64,000 nucleotides of DNA from Corbicula japonica (Eukaryota; Mollusca; Bivalvia; Venerida; Cyrenidae), in NCBI GenBank assembly GCA_038501625.1, contig JAZAYU010000910.1, forward strand, positions 1 to 64,000, read 5' to 3'. Each line of letters begins with the position of its first letter. Position 1 is the stretch's first letter. A program made the translations under genes and the position numbers. The notes under the pieces were generated by a model that worked only from the letters and a program-made list of their open reading frames with translations, searched no databases and was not told the origin of the DNA. Positions 47,101 through 57,799 of the stretch are shown here, one piece after another.

Positions 47101-50100
47101 ACCCAAAGATATCTCAATTCAAATGTCTGGTGAACATCAATCAATTCCTGTCATCAAATCAAATTCAAGACTGACTTCAAGAATATATCAGGGTTAGCAC
47201 CAGTAAAAACTCCAATAACAAGTATGCTTTGTTTAATCAGGTGTCATAAAATGGAAATCACTAAAGACAAATTAGCAATCTCTGAAATTTGAAGAATATA
47301 ATAAAAATAAAAGTATAAACTTTTAAATCAAGTTAGTATGAACTGATCGTCGCAAAACATAATGTCGGGATTTTATTAAACAATAATTGGTTCACATGTG
47401 TTTTGATATTTACGAATCACAATGCTTTAAATCTAATTGATTTGTGAAAATTCCATGTTTAAATGATACTCTTAAATCTAATAGAGCATGCCCATGTAGA
47501 CATTATTTTGATTCAGAACCAAATTATTTAAGCGCTGAAGCAATGACAATTCAAAATAAGTTCTTCGTCTAAACCGTAAAATTTAAAATTTAACATTTAG
47601 CTGTTTTAATTGTGGCGACTGTAAAAAGTTTCCCCGTGAAAATAAATCGGTATTGGTATCAGTATCTATAAGTCATCGGTGTCCCATCATGATGATAACG
47701 ATCATTGCATGCGAGCAATATTAAAAGGATTTTTATGGCGCATTAAGTTACATTTTACAGATTAACTTTACAAACTCTTTTGCCGTAGAGACGATGAATC
47801 AATTCAATTTCAGGTAGGACACTGACACTACCAAAGTCTGTCAAAGCTGTAGGTTTTTGGTTTATCAGTTGTCCCTGTCTTTGCTATGATCTCTCGTGTA
47901 TGTCTTTGTAAAATTTTCTGGCTCTTGTGAATGATAATTGAGTTATTTCAAATTGTTACCTCCCCTAAGCGCTCTCCAAAATTGAAGAGCATAATTAGTC
48001 GATAACTGCACGCGAGGGCATTGTTTAATTCTGTTAAAGTTTTCGCGGGATAGTGTGCTGCATTTTTCGCGAAAAGTCAGTAGTTGCATATTTGTTTCAT
48101 TGCTCTTTTTTAAATACAACACACACATGTAAATGTATAATCAAATAAAAAAATTCAAATAGCAAATGGGTTGGGCTACAGGTTATACTAACATTAGAGA
48201 CAGCCCGTCCCAAAATTACAAATTCACAAATTAATATAGTAAAGACATTAACAAAAGGAGCAAAAGCGTGAAAAAGAAGCATTTGGAAAGTAGGAAAAAA
48301 ACACATAGGTATGAAAAACACAGAAAAAGAAGATAAAAAACTAAATTTGAATTTGTAATTGCATATATTAAATGTAACAGATAATTTATTAATATATTAA
48401 TGTAACAGATAATGTGCTGCTTTTTAATCTAAAATATAAACAATTTTATTTCGAATTTTAAACGGCATTAGGCCCAGTCATGCTCTGTTTCTCAAAGTAG
48501 CAAAACTTGAAAATGCTAAAAATATGAGCGGAAACACATTTTTAATTTCGAGGCTCGTAACGATTTCCAGTTCAAAAGACGTCTCATTATAATTCATAGA
48601 GGATATTTTTTCCAGTGTAAAAAAAAGGAAAAGGGAACCAGATGAAAAGGAAACTTTGAAAGCCACCGAATACGACAAATATGAAATTATTGCAGGGACG
48701 GTTTGATTAAGCCTGTTCATGCGCAGTAATGGAAATGCATTTTTACTGCCACGCCGTTTAGCCCAGGGTTGAGTGCAACTCAATATTTACACCAATAAAT
48801 GATCATTACAAATGATCATTACAATTTTGATCCGTCCCAAACGATGGTATACAAATGGCGGTGAACATGGAACCTTCAATGCGGTAATACCATTCCATGT
48901 TCTGCGGCGTATGGTCTCCGTTTGGGTAACAACGAGAAAAAAATAGTGAAAATAAAAGTAATATTACACTGTTTGAAAACAGTGATATACCACTTTTATT
49001 TCACCGAGAAAAGTCTATAATTCACTGGAAAGCGTTAAATAAAAATTATTATCAACAGGTTCATTACTCAGATGCGGTGTACGTAACTGGTGTGGAAATT
49101 TACGAAACATATAACTGTGGCGGGGTAAAGGCTGTTAAGGCACTACACAACCAAAATTGGATAGAACTTTGGACTACAAGTAATGTTCTGGTTCTAACAG
49201 GAGTGGCAAGAATATTTTCACCGCCGCTTGTGGTAAGTTTTAATCACAAAACATGGCGGTATTTTACAATTTATTGTCAGCGAATGTAAATATTATCGTC
49301 ATATTTCGTTAATTATTTCTGGAACTTCTTTTGATTTTGTTTTCAAATTATAAACACATACCTTTTTTCTCTCTCTGCTCTTTGAGCTTTGAAGATTTAT
49401 ATTTAAAATCATAACTGTTTAGAAGCTAAGGTATTCTATTCTTCATCGTTTTCAGAAAGTGTTTATACAGCATTTACACACAAGAACGTAATTTTTTATT
49501 TATGTTGTTGCATTGCATTATTTGTTTGATTATTTTTACAATTTTAGTATATTGCGATGGCTACAAAAGAGCTACGAATCGATATGGACCTTACTGCAGC
49601 TAATGATTTTGTAGAGATCGACGCTATTCAACTGTTAGGAACAAGATCGCCGTAAACATGAACAAGGATTTTTGGGACCTCGTGTTTTGCTTTAATTGCA
49701 AGAATTTGATGATACTATTAATTTATAAATCTATCATATAGAAAAAAAGTTAATTTTTATACTGTAGTATTTTTTATAAATTTTGTAGGAGAATACTACG
49801 ATACTACGATGGATTGTCAAGAATACTTTCAGTAGATATTGACATATTACAAATTTGCTTTATCGCTTTTCAAAATGACATAGATGAAGAGCTTTCCGCA
49901 GTTTCATAATTGCTTCCGTATTTGCCTAAATTTAAAGTGAACAGGGAGTAAAATAACATTAACTTGTTAAAAAAGTGTCATTGTTTCACAAAAGAGTATT
50001 TTTATTCACAATAAGTTTTGTTAAAAACTTAGTTTTGAGGCTGTATTTACCTGTTTTTGAAAGTGTTAAATCACATGTTCACTGTCCTATTCATGATTTT

Positions 50101-52528
50101 CACAGATTTCTACAGAGCCTGGATGAGGAAGACGATGTCACCATTATAAACATTCATTTGCTTTTCGAACTGCAAATCTTACTGAATTTGCTCAGACCAC
50201 ACAGCTGTTAAAATCTGATTTTCCTAAGCACATTATATGTTTAAATAAAAGGAATATGATTTTTTAACCTTCCAAGTAAATTGTTCGAAACGGTGAAATA
50301 TGTTGTACATTATTATTATACCGTGATACTGAATCGCCTATCGTTTTTTTATAAATACAACCAACCAACTTGAAGCACTACATCTTAAGATTAATCAAGT
50401 TCAAAATACTGCTGTAAGCTTGCCGTCCATGTCCATATTTTTTAATGACTAAGAAATTGTCTTTGCATCTTTCAGGGCGCTATAGCTACATGCAATAAGG
50501 CTACAGACAATAGGAGTAATATTTATGTAGTGGCAATCGTGGCCGAGTGAATGTGTTTCATGCTTAAGGATCCACTACACTCCTCCTTGTTTGTTTTTCG
50601 AAAAAAAAAAAGAAAATTATCAAAATCTCAATAACGGCAATATGCCGTTCAATGAAACTTTGCACAAATAAATGTTACTAATGTATCTTTATTTTGCAGA
50701 TTGTAAGACACGCTAGAAAAGTAAAGAAAAATAACGAGATTTAAACATTTCCTATATCTGTTTACATAAATTCACAAAAACTAAACAACACAAAAAACAT
50801 CAGTTTAAATGCCCACATGAGTAATACGATACTGACAACAATATCTTTTGTCCTCGTGACTAACATATGTAAAATAAATGAGATATAAGTAAGTGTGTTC
50901 GATTTCCTTGTCGCTTCTTGGTCGCGTAAACGGGTGACAAACGCTTATTTCTCTTTTCGTAGTTAAAAGTTTTTTGCAAAATGCACAACATTTTCTTGTC
51001 TGTGTCATTACATACGTGTGGGAATTTAAAATAATGTTATGTATTGCTAAGTATTTGCGAATTTATGTAAATAGAATTTTATGGAATTTTTAGGTCTAGC
51101 TTTGTTCTTTACGGTTTTAAGTGTCTTACAATATGCAAAATTAAGATACATTTGTAACGTTCATTTGTGCAAAGTTTCACTGAACGGCATTTTGCCGTAT
51201 TATGATTTTGAATAATTTTCTCTTTTTTATCGACGAACGTGCAAGGAGGAGTGTACTGGATCCTTAAACCATCACTTATGCATGTTTTTTTTTACATTAT
51301 ACATGTCAAAGTAATCCGCATTTTGGTGCCTTACACATGTAGAAACTGATAGGCTTAAACGCATTTATTACCTTGTTTTCCGCTCTTGATGTTATGTACA
51401 AACGTACAAGTTCATATAAGTTTAAACATTACGGATGATTGATAAAAAACGGAGACTGTTGTTGCTATGATATGCATTGAAACGTGTGCGTTGTTCGTTC
51501 TATGAACTTTGTCTTGAGGTTGGTGATGCTTTGGTTTGGGATTTGGTATTTCTATGCGTTTTAGCAAGTAGATTAAAGTCATGTCTATGTGTAACTGCCG
51601 GTCTTTTATATTCAATTTCAATTCGGATCATCAAATATCGCACAAATTATAATGTTTAAGATACCCACAAATATGTATTTTATAAACGAATTATGGGTCA
51701 TGCACTTTATTTACCGTAGTCTTTGACTGAATGATTAATTACATATTCAGGACAAAGAGAGATAAGAGGGTTACTAAGAAAACACTCAGCTAAAATATGT
51801 ATTTTGTGAAATATACCTTTCTATGCAGTATTTTTTAGAGAATTTTGTAATTGAAAAATATCGCTATTGAAATTCGTTGTGTTAAGAACTGTTATTTCAA
51901 ACAAATCTAAAAAAAGTGAGAAAAACGCAATGTACACAGCAAATCATGAATATTGCTGAGAAATAGTAAGCTACTTGTGGACAATTGTTGCTTGCGTACT
52001 GCTTACAAACCACAGAAATATGTTGTGTTTTTTAAACAGAAGAAAGAATAATCTTTTTTAATCGACGTAAAGCAACAGAAACACCACACACACACACAAA
52101 ATAAAATTATGTTTTGATATGACAAAAATGTCAAAGAAGACAAAAATGTCAAGAAAACCAAAACGGAGGGTACAATGTAAACTTTTATACTTACCCGTGT
52201 CTTTAGTCGTGTAGTGTTGAGAACCTGCAGAAGACAACAACCCGTCATTCGTGATGTATACCTTCGTGCATCCTGTGCAATCCATGGATAAAGGTACATA
52301 AAAGATGCTGCGGCAACTTGAGAGAAGTTGGCATCCTACCGCACAAACAGTCTCTGTGACACCAGTCTTCTCGAAAACTGTATCTTCCTTTGAACAAACA
52401 AAGTTATTCAGAGTGCTATCTCTTATGTACTCTGTGAATTTTATTTCCAAACCGAATGCAGCTGTTATACATAAGCAGAAAATCAGCCATGGACTTTTAC
52501 CATACATTCTTGATAGCACGCACTTCAT
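35130..52528 (-). CDS. Secreted PAN/Apple-like plus discoidin-like protein, 5 exons (gene B)
   Basis: Exons (minus strand): 52528-52195, 38383-38242, 36896-36791, 36227-36057, 35237-35130, phases 1, 2, 0, 0; 861 bp, 286 residues. An ATG at 52528 starts a signal peptide (hydrophobic core PWLIFCLCITAAFG). Residues about 35-110 form a six-cysteine PAN/Apple-like module (FVCS, ETVCAVGC, CRSIFYVP, CTGC). Exon 2 is a Thr/Ala/Ser-rich linker, probably O-glycosylated, ending FSSEYSSSG. Exons 3-5 form a discoidin-like beta-sandwich (ANQVIGPSNVYPSYGD, VYITSVEIYETLNAGAVKAI, VEIDAIQLIG), of the kind seen in FBXL4. Such modules usually bind glycans or proteins, suggesting a lectin-like extracellular or immune role; this is inference. 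Intron 1 is 13.8 kb and holds gene A on the other strand. Linking exon 1 to the rest rests on phase and paralogy. Confidence 0.75.
35249..35320 (-). pseudogene. Duplicated, truncated terminal exon of gene B
   Basis: A tandem duplication with an offset of 83 bp repeats the acceptor and first half of the last exon. The acceptor GTTGCAG|GTTATGGCC is intact, and the frame runs VMASPSRDLRLE before leaving the homology and stopping at TAA (35249-35251). The C-terminal VEIDAIQLIG strand is lost. Because it lies before the complete exon in transcription order, it could be used as an alternative terminal exon, or it may be a silent pseudo-exon. Confidence 0.75.
36900..38240. other. Intron 2 of gene B, mostly unremarkable
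   Basis: AT-rich intronic DNA. The only clear structure is the palindromic element at 37759-37902. Confidence 0.5.
37759..37902. mobile_element. Palindromic foldback element, copy 2
   Basis: AAGGTTATAAAGCTGAG ... CAAGCATCTGATTGGCTGAA ... TTCAGCCAATCAGATGCTTG ... CTCAGTTTTATAACCTT. Closely matches 32018-32165, including the extra GAAGGTT/AACCTTC end joined to CAGGGTT, here on the opposite side. Confidence 0.93.
39469..40040 (+). repeat. Dispersed family R1, near full-length copy
   Basis: Starts GAAAAGGGAACTTTGAAGAC, has the palindrome CAGGCTCGG...GAGCCTG, GGGCAGTAATGGAAATGC, then CAAACGATGGTATCTATACG, GAACATGGAACCTTCAA and CACAGGCAACGCCAAAGACA. The same order is found at 45355-45910. No ORF of note. 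Confidence 0.8.
40128..40265 (+). repeat. Dispersed family R1, head fragment
   Basis: GAAAAGGGAACTTTGAAGAC, GCAGGCTCGGTTTGATTGAG, AGTAATGGAAATGC and a CCCGGATTGAGCGCAACTC-like end; only the first ~135 bp of R1. Confidence 0.8.
40462..40925 (+). repeat. Composite: R1 head (minus) joined to R2 (plus)
   Basis: CAGGCTCAGTCAAACCGAGC through GTGTTCAGTGGCTTTCAAAA is R1 antisense; at AAAGGTGAAATATGCATATC it passes directly into R2, which runs to about 40925. At 9.3-9.9 kb the same two families are neighbours in the reverse order. Confidence 0.78.
41695..41860 (+). repeat. Dispersed family R1, internal fragment
   Basis: TCTCAAACGATGGAATGCAT, GGCGGCGAACATGGAACCTT and TCAGCGGCGTATGGAAAGAA match the middle of R1 (compare 39650-39780). 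Confidence 0.75.
41861..43290. other. Non-coding, upstream region of gene A
   Basis: No repeat with another copy and no supported exon. GTCACGTGAT occurs at about 42101 and 42481, E-box-like but in no promoter context that I can support. Confidence 0.4.
43297..49655 (+). CDS. Secreted PAN/Apple-like plus discoidin-like protein, 5 exons (gene A)
   Basis: Exons 43297-43603, 46339-46438, 46865-46970, 49059-49232, 49548-49655 (TAA); 795 bp, 264 residues. Every junction keeps phase (1, 2, 0, 0), identical to gene B. ATG 43297 is preferred over an in-frame upstream start at 43222 because it puts a signal peptide (MKTAVLQFVGVFAVAVCW) at the N-terminus. PAN/Apple-like module with six Cys: FVCS, MSCTTLC, SNC, GSCTGC. 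The linker exon is short and Thr/Pro-rich (TTPAPTTTTQ) and ends VAYSSQRSASG. Discoidin-like fold: ANKVIGPPNVYPNYLDN, VYVTGVEIYETYNCGGVKAV, VEIDAIQLLG. Probable extracellular adhesion or recognition protein; the ligand is unknown. The whole gene lies in intron 1 of gene B on the opposite strand. Confidence 0.85.
43791..44356. mobile_element. MITE with ~32-bp inverted ends, TA-flanked
   Basis: Left TATACTGAACAAAAATAAAA plus AGTATCCACTTT; right AAAGTGGATACTTTTTATTT plus TTGTTGAGTATA. Length 566 bp, inside intron 1 of gene A. TA ends suggest a Tc1/mariner-type parent. Non-coding. Confidence 0.85.
45029..45194. repeat. Tandem array of short stem-loops, ~41-bp unit
   Basis: Alternating palindromes GTGACTAGAAGTCAC and GCGACAAGAAGTCGC-like, joined by CCTGAACGC or CCTATAT spacers. 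A first unit reads GCAACTAGAAGTTGC, where both stem arms differ but still pair. About four 41-bp periods. It lies in intron 1 of gene A. Confidence 0.88.
45355..45910 (+). repeat. Dispersed family R1, near full-length, diverged copy
   Basis: Same order of blocks as 39469-40040: GAAAAGGGAACTTTTAAAGC, GCAGAATCGGTTTGACTGAG, CAAAACGACGGCATGCATAA, CCAGATAAAAGAATGCGCTT, CACAGGGATTGCCAAAGACA, GGCCGAAATATTAAAACAAA. It also carries a second AGGCTCGGTTTGATGAGG at its end. Confidence 0.78.
48645..48960 (+). repeat. Dispersed family R1, partial copy
   Basis: GAAAGCCACCGAATACGACA, GACGGTTTGATTAAGCCTG, AGTAATGGAAATGC, CCCAAACGATGGTATACAAA and GGCGGTGAACATGGAACCTT. It lies about 100 bp upstream of the fourth exon of gene A. 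Confidence 0.8.
50564..51267. mobile_element. TTAA-flanked MITE (704 bp) with ~145-bp inverted ends
   Basis: TTAA at both ends (50564-50567, 51264-51267). Left GGATCCACTACACTCCTCCT, right AGGAGGAGTGTACTGGATCC. The arms continue through CGGCAATATGCCGTTCAATG / CTGAACGGCATTTTGCCG and AAACTTTGCACAAATAAATG / its complement. piggyBac-like target preference, no transposase. Confidence 0.93.
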
Positions 52529-53860
52529 CTTGTTGTCTTTACAAATGAAAGTAGAAGCTGTTATAATCGCAGCTTAACAATGACATTCCTTTGGAATTGG
52601 ATGGATAATCAATTAAGTAAATAATTAGTTTATTAATTAATATTCTATTTACTTTGAATTAAACTGATGAGTGTGTTTCATTCCGGAATATCTGATTTGT
52701 TAAAATGTATTGAAATTCCCAAGCGGTCTATTTACATTATTTGTTTACAATGAAGCCTTTGTCAGTTGTTCTCCCGAAATGGACTTTAATTAAGAACTTT
52801 TCGGTGTCAATTTGTTTATGTCAAACGTTGAATGAACACCAACAGAAAGCTAATTATAACGTTGTTTGTTAAAACAGCTGTGATACGAAGTGTGATTCCT
52901 TTACATTAAAAACTGATACGTGAGATCGATTCTGATGCTTCATAGGGAAATTCTGTAATGCTATACTTTCCCAACTAGACTTATAATACTTTTGCAAATA
53001 CCCGGAGCATTTCGAATGCAGTTGTTTTAAAATTTTAATTTTCTTCAATTATAATCATTTGTACATCCATGTACTGTATGAAAAATTTATTTCATTGTGA
53101 AAATGATAGCATGGGTACAATAAACATACTGTCAAACAACCCTAGCAATTCAGTTTTCACAAAACTATGACAATAAACAGAACGGTCAAGTGATAAGCGT
53201 TAAACATTGTGCGTGTGCGCTATTAATCCTATTAACATTGAGATAAGCTTTTATAATTTAAATACATGTATCTGTTTGCCTAATTACGACCGTGAAGCTT
53301 CGGGTGTTTGCAAAATTATTACTAGAAGTCTACTTGGAAAAATAGTTAGGTATAATAAGACTTGGTGTACTATGGTAGCATTTTAAATCCTGGTTTCCTT
53401 TGAGCCGTTGCTTCATCGCTATCATTCGGAAGCTTGAGAATGACAACGCGATTACTTGAGTGCGAAGTGTGTGCAATGTGTACCTAGGCCTAGTGTGAAA
53501 CTTAATGCTGTATCTGATACAAAGAAGTTTGCACATTGTGTTAATTTGCTATGTGTGATTTGCATGTTGATTTTACCTTGAACTTTGAGCTCAGACCCAT
53601 CGTATGTTGAGGGGTTTTCTTTAGCTATTAAAATTGGACTCTAGACCGAAAAGTCCTGAAAATGTGTGATGGAACTTCGATGACTATGGGCTCCCGAACC
53701 TAGTCATAAATTTGTTGACATTGTTTATATCCAACAGCCACGTTCACAGATGCTTGCAATTTCTTTCGGTGAACTGTGATTTTATAAACAAAATATTTAC
53801 CCATCTACAGTTGATCGTCAAGCTTACTTCTTTGGTTGCACGACGGTAGCAGGTCTTTAA
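52529..53860. other. Upstream region of gene B, nothing else recognised
   Basis: AT-rich non-coding DNA upstream of the gene B start codon. No TATA box or other promoter element that I would defend. Confidence 0.4.
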
Positions 53861-53867
53861 AAGTTGC

Positions 53868-53965
53868 CTTTAGGGCTATGGTTCCGTAAAGGCCATTGAT
53901 TACCCGACCTTTTGCTTTTTAATGCTATTAGCTTCTTATGTTTAATAAGTTTGTGTGCTTTTGCT
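53868..53965 (-). repeat. Dispersed family R2, left half, interrupted by the DIRS-like element
   Basis: CTTTTTAATGCTATTAGCTT, CTTATGTTTAATAAGTTTGTG and TGCTTTTGC match R2 antisense up to about 53965. The expected continuation (GCAACATTGTTGAG) is found 4 kb away at about 58027. Confidence 0.8.
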
Positions 53966-54271
53966 TAAACAAACAATCAAGAGCAAATAGTGGGATAATG
54001 AGAGCTTTATTAAACTATATAAACTAGCTACAGCTCCAAACTACGAGTAAGCGCGCATATAATATATAACATAGATAGATCAGCGCAGTAATATATGACA
54101 CATTTTACAAATTCGTACAAGCATTAAGAATGGCAAATATACAATACTCATCACAATAATATCAAATCCTAAAACAATAGTACTGAAATCATAAATGAAA
54201 AATTCGTCCATTTCTCCAATAAGTAGGAGTAGTAAGTAGATACCTGAACTAATTTTATTAGAACACTAATC

Positions 54272-55254
54272 TTAGATTGCCTTTTGCATCTGAGTAACAA
54301 GGTGAAGTCTTGATTTAACATCGTTATCAATGTAACGTTCATAACAATTTGACCGCCAATCACCCAACATTTTGATGGAGTCTGCGGACAAACCTATGGT
54401 ATAACAAAAGGTGGCCCCACCCCTTCTATAACTATGATTGGATATCTCTTCTGGGCTAATTCCGGCTAGAGTTAGACAGGTGCGCACTCTGCTAAGAAAG
54501 ATTTTACCTGTCATAGCCTGTAACCGGCCATTAGACCAGAACATGAAAGCGGGCCCATCTAACTCGGCACTGGCCGTTTGTTGAAAGCAATTAAATACAG
54601 CTTGGACTGGACAAAGTGTTCTTCCTCTCATACGAGCCAAAGGAACTTCAAAGTTCCTTGATCGAAACTGAATTACTTTGCTCCATCTATTCTAATTTGT
54701 AATTTTATACCCCAGGATAGAAAGATTATATCACGTCGGCGTAGATGCTTCTCAGTGTTGAAACGGTCTGGCATTACATTGCTTTTACGTAACAACCCAT
54801 AAAACATACAAAGACTTAAAGCCCATACAGTTGCGTCTTTTGAGGAAGTCAAATCAAGTTGAGAGAGAAGTTTACGTAGAAGTTCCGGTGTGATTGGTTT
54901 TTTCCTGTTTACGTTATCGCCAAGATGGCGTCTTATACCTTTCATTGTACAATTAAAAGCAAAATCATTATGAAGTGGATTGGGCAAACCCCATTCAGCG
55001 TGTAACAAACGAACACTATTTAAGTATTGTTAGACTGAATTATATTTAAGAGTTTTGGCTAGAAAAGCGGCATAACGGCATAAAGTTGTAGAAGAAGCAG
55101 GAACAGCACAATAGCCAAAACTATTAAAAAATCTTAAATAAGAGTTTCTTTGAGTTCTATACGTCTTCTTCGTGTTTTCGGCAAAGGCACTGTTAGTATA
55201 CTGTTTAACCAAACGGTCAAGTTCTGCTTCATGTAACCCTGGAATTAAAACAGA
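54272..55254 (-). pseudogene. Tyrosine recombinase of the DIRS-like element (broken)
   Basis: The family recombines the cDNA circle into the genome. Visible parts: N-terminal SAM-like core-binding domain (AENTKKTYRTQRNSYLRFF), FYGLLRKSN with the first catalytic Arg, HSYRRGG (H-x-x-R) and GDWRSNCYERYI with the nucleophilic Tyr. It overlaps the end of the RT frame and has no ATG at that point. Breaks: an in-frame TAA at 55030-55032 and a one-base shift near 54680, after IRIDG. The catalytic residues themselves are intact. Confidence 0.87.
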
Positions 55255-56695
55255 CAATATCCAACATTTTGCATTTGACTTAATAATCTGTGATAGCCGT
55301 CTTTTTTATGTAAACGGGAAACACTATCTGCTAAAACATTGTAAGAACCTTTATAATATACAGCTTTACGACGGAAGTTAAATATTGCAGATAGCCAGAA
55401 GACCCTGCGTAGAGAATTCATAACACAAGCGTCCTTACAGGAGCCTTTGTTAATTATCGCACAGGCTGCCAGATTGTCAGAATGAACAAACACTTTCTTG
55501 TTCGCAAAGTAAGGTGCACATTGCATGACGGCTGGTTCTAATGCGAAGACCTCAAGATAATTTATGGGCATGTTCGCCATTTTTCTAGACCACGGTGTGT
55601 ACACAAAGTTCCCATTAAAGAATGCTCCTGCTGCTACCTTACAAGCATCAATGCTAATTGAGGTCCCGGGGCGGCCATCCACCATGGGCATAGTGCCATT
55701 AAAAATGTCCAGGAAACGCAGCCACCACACGATGTCTTCTTTCATATCTTGCGTAACTTTAGTCCTGTGCCAGGCATGTTTGAGTGTATTTGCACGATCA
55801 AAAAGCCTACGCATATGAAATCGGCCACCATAGATGCATTGAGTAAGAAAGTTCAGTTTTCCCGCCAAACTTTGGATTTGTCGTTTTGTCACTTTTTTAA
55901 CAGACATGAATTGTCTCAGTAAAATCTTTATTTCCGCAATTTTTTCCATTGGTACACTAATTGTCATTGACTTGGAGTCGAGATTAATGCCTAAGAAAAC
56001 AAGAGTTTGAGTTGGACCCTCTATCTTCTTATAGTTAATAGCAAATCCCAGTTTTCGCAGGAGTTTCAGGAGTGTTTCTAAAGCAACACGGCATTCTTCA
56101 TAAGACCTAGCTATCACTATGAAATCGTCGAGGTACACGACTATGGCACTAAATCCTTTCTTTTTTATAATTGCGCGCACAGATTGGGTTATTCTGTTGA
56201 ATATTTCCGGGCATTCGGATCCACCGAAAGGTAAGCGCTGGTCCACCATAAATGTGTAATGATTATCACCTTTAAATTTCCATTTTAATCCCGTTGCTTT
56301 GAAGTTTGAAGGATGTACTTTAACAGCTCTGTAAGCAAAGGCAAGATCAATTTTTGCCATGTAACAATTAGGTGTAATAAGGTCAATAGCATCTTGAATC
56401 GAATGATATTGAAAGTGGTTTGTACTAGCAGCATCGTTAAGAGATGAACCTGCCGGTCGTGAGCAATCGTTAATTATTCTGACTTTTTCGGAATCCTTTT
56501 TGGGAATAGCCCCAGGCACTGAAATAATAGTTGGCTTTTCGTGTACAATACGGTAGTGTCCATTATCAAGTTCATGTCTTATTTGCTTTTCCGTGCGCGC
56601 GCGCATTTTGCCGGTAGTGGCAGACTTATAATTGTCCACATCAACCGAGAGAGAAATTTTATCCGGATCCACGATATTAAATCCATGTTTAAACC
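55245..56695 (-). CDS. DIRS-like reverse transcriptase/RNase H
   Basis: Intact open frame of about 475 codons. RT signatures in order: KIDLAFAYRAVKVHP (first Asp), LPFGGSECPEIFNRI, VVYLDDFIVIA (YLDD catalytic pair), GFAINYKKIEGP and FLGINLDS. RNase H-like part: SIDACKVAAGAFF, LEVFALEPAV, VHSDNLAACAII. No ATG was seen at the N-terminal edge; a coding-like stretch in another frame upstream (WEKNLPADYPDREYIL, 56705-56750) suggests a frameshift near 56690. It synthesises cDNA from the element's RNA. Gag lies upstream, recombinase downstream. Confidence 0.92.
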
Positions 56696-56773
56696 TGTCA
56701 GAATATATTCACGATCCGGGTAATCAGCTGGTAAGTTCTTCTCCCATGCCTCATAGTTCAGAGCTGTTGAACG

Positions 56774-57799
56774 TCATTCGTCCCCGGCGGCGTTGATTAT
56801 CTGCGCCGATGATGACCCCGAAGTGTGCTTCTGAGTTGTCTGTGGCCGCACGTGACGGTAGCGGCAGTTCGAGCCAAAGGGGCAGTTTCCCTTAGCCTTG
56901 AAGATGCGGCAATCCTCTTTTAATGATTTTGGTGGCATTTCCGGGTTCTGCCTGGTGCGTTTTGGTATCAAAATCTGGAGCTCCATGTGGGGTGAGAAGG
57001 TACCCCATGGAAATCCATGTTCCGACTGCAGTTCCCTGTAGCTGTAGTCAAAATGGAGAACGCTGTTCCATTCATAGATTTCGGCGAATTCGAATATTCT
57101 GGTCGTGTATGCCAGGTAATATTCGACATCGTCGCGCTTTAAATGTCCACTGGTCAACAAAAAGTTCATGAGCCGCATGTTTGCTGCTCCCCATTCCTCA
57201 ATGTTAATTCCTAGATACGGGTGTTCTTCTTCTGTTTTTAGGATGATGGTTTCTTGTGCCTGGGCTGAGCGTAGCACAAACTCCCGCCGTCGGCTTTGAC
57301 GACGTCTCTTGCACTTTTCTGTTATAAACTGAGTTATATGCGTGGTTTTCCAAGAGGCTTTTATTGTTAGAATGGCTCTCGGGTCCATGTGACCGTTTGT
57401 GATGATGTCTTTCTGTAAGGGTAAATTGTCACTTAATAAGGTGTCTAACGTATTACCTGCTTCATGAAGAACGTGTTCGTTCGCTGACCACGTTGTTGCA
57501 GTAGGAGGCGAGTTGGGGGGAGGCGTGGAGATTTCTGTTGTCTCGTGTCTGTTTGCGTTTATTCCCTTCCACTTGTCGATTTCATTCATGATAATTTTAA
57601 TGTTTCCAAGTGGGAGGCCCATCTCTTTCAAATCTCTGGTTTCCACTAACTTTAACGCCTCTATTGTGTTAAGTTCTTCGTTTCGCAAACACTGAGTTAC
57701 TTTTCTCGACAGTTTTAAGTCTTTCGCCCACGTGTCAAAGCTAAATTCCGTATTCTCTGAATCAGTACACAAGTTGACAGTTTCTTCGCATTCCGCCAT
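56774..57799 (-). CDS. Gag-like protein of the DIRS-like element: SAM-like domain plus CCCH zinc finger
   Basis: 341 residues from ATG 57799 (an upstream GTG at 57829 is less likely). Residues about 20-80 look like a sterile-alpha-motif fold (WAKDLKLSRKV, ALKLVETRDLKEMGLPLGN). Residues about 297-316 form a C-x8-C-x5-C-x3-H finger (CRIFKAKGNCPFGSNCRYRH), the RNA-binding type, where retroelement Gags more often have CCHC knuckles. The middle is unassigned. It presumably packages the element RNA. The frame is intact even though the recombinase is broken. Confidence 0.82.
   Translation of the reverse strand: MAECEETVNLCTDSENTEFSFDTWAKDLKLSRKVTQCLRNEELNTIEALKLVETRDLKEMGLPLGNIKIIMNEIDKWKGINANRHETTEISTPPPNSPPTATTWSANEHVLHEAGNTLDTLLSDNLPLQKDIITNGHMDPRAILTIKASWKTTHITQFITEKCKRRRQSRRREFVLRSAQAQETIILKTEEEHPYLGINIEEWGAANMRLMNFLLTSGHLKRDDVEYYLAYTTRIFEFAEIYEWNSVLHFDYSYRELQSEHGFPWGTFSPHMELQILIPKRTRQNPEMPPKSLKEDCRIFKAKGNCPFGSNCRYRHVRPQTTQKHTSGSSSAQIINAAGDE

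Noticed and set aside
50545..50570. GTGGCCGAGTG near the left end of the TTAA MITE as a SINE head
   Set aside because: It matches a tRNA A box for only 11 bases and has no B box or body on either side of the MITE.
55564..55818. 84-codon plus-strand frame
   Set aside because: Antisense shadow of the DIRS-like reverse transcriptase frame.
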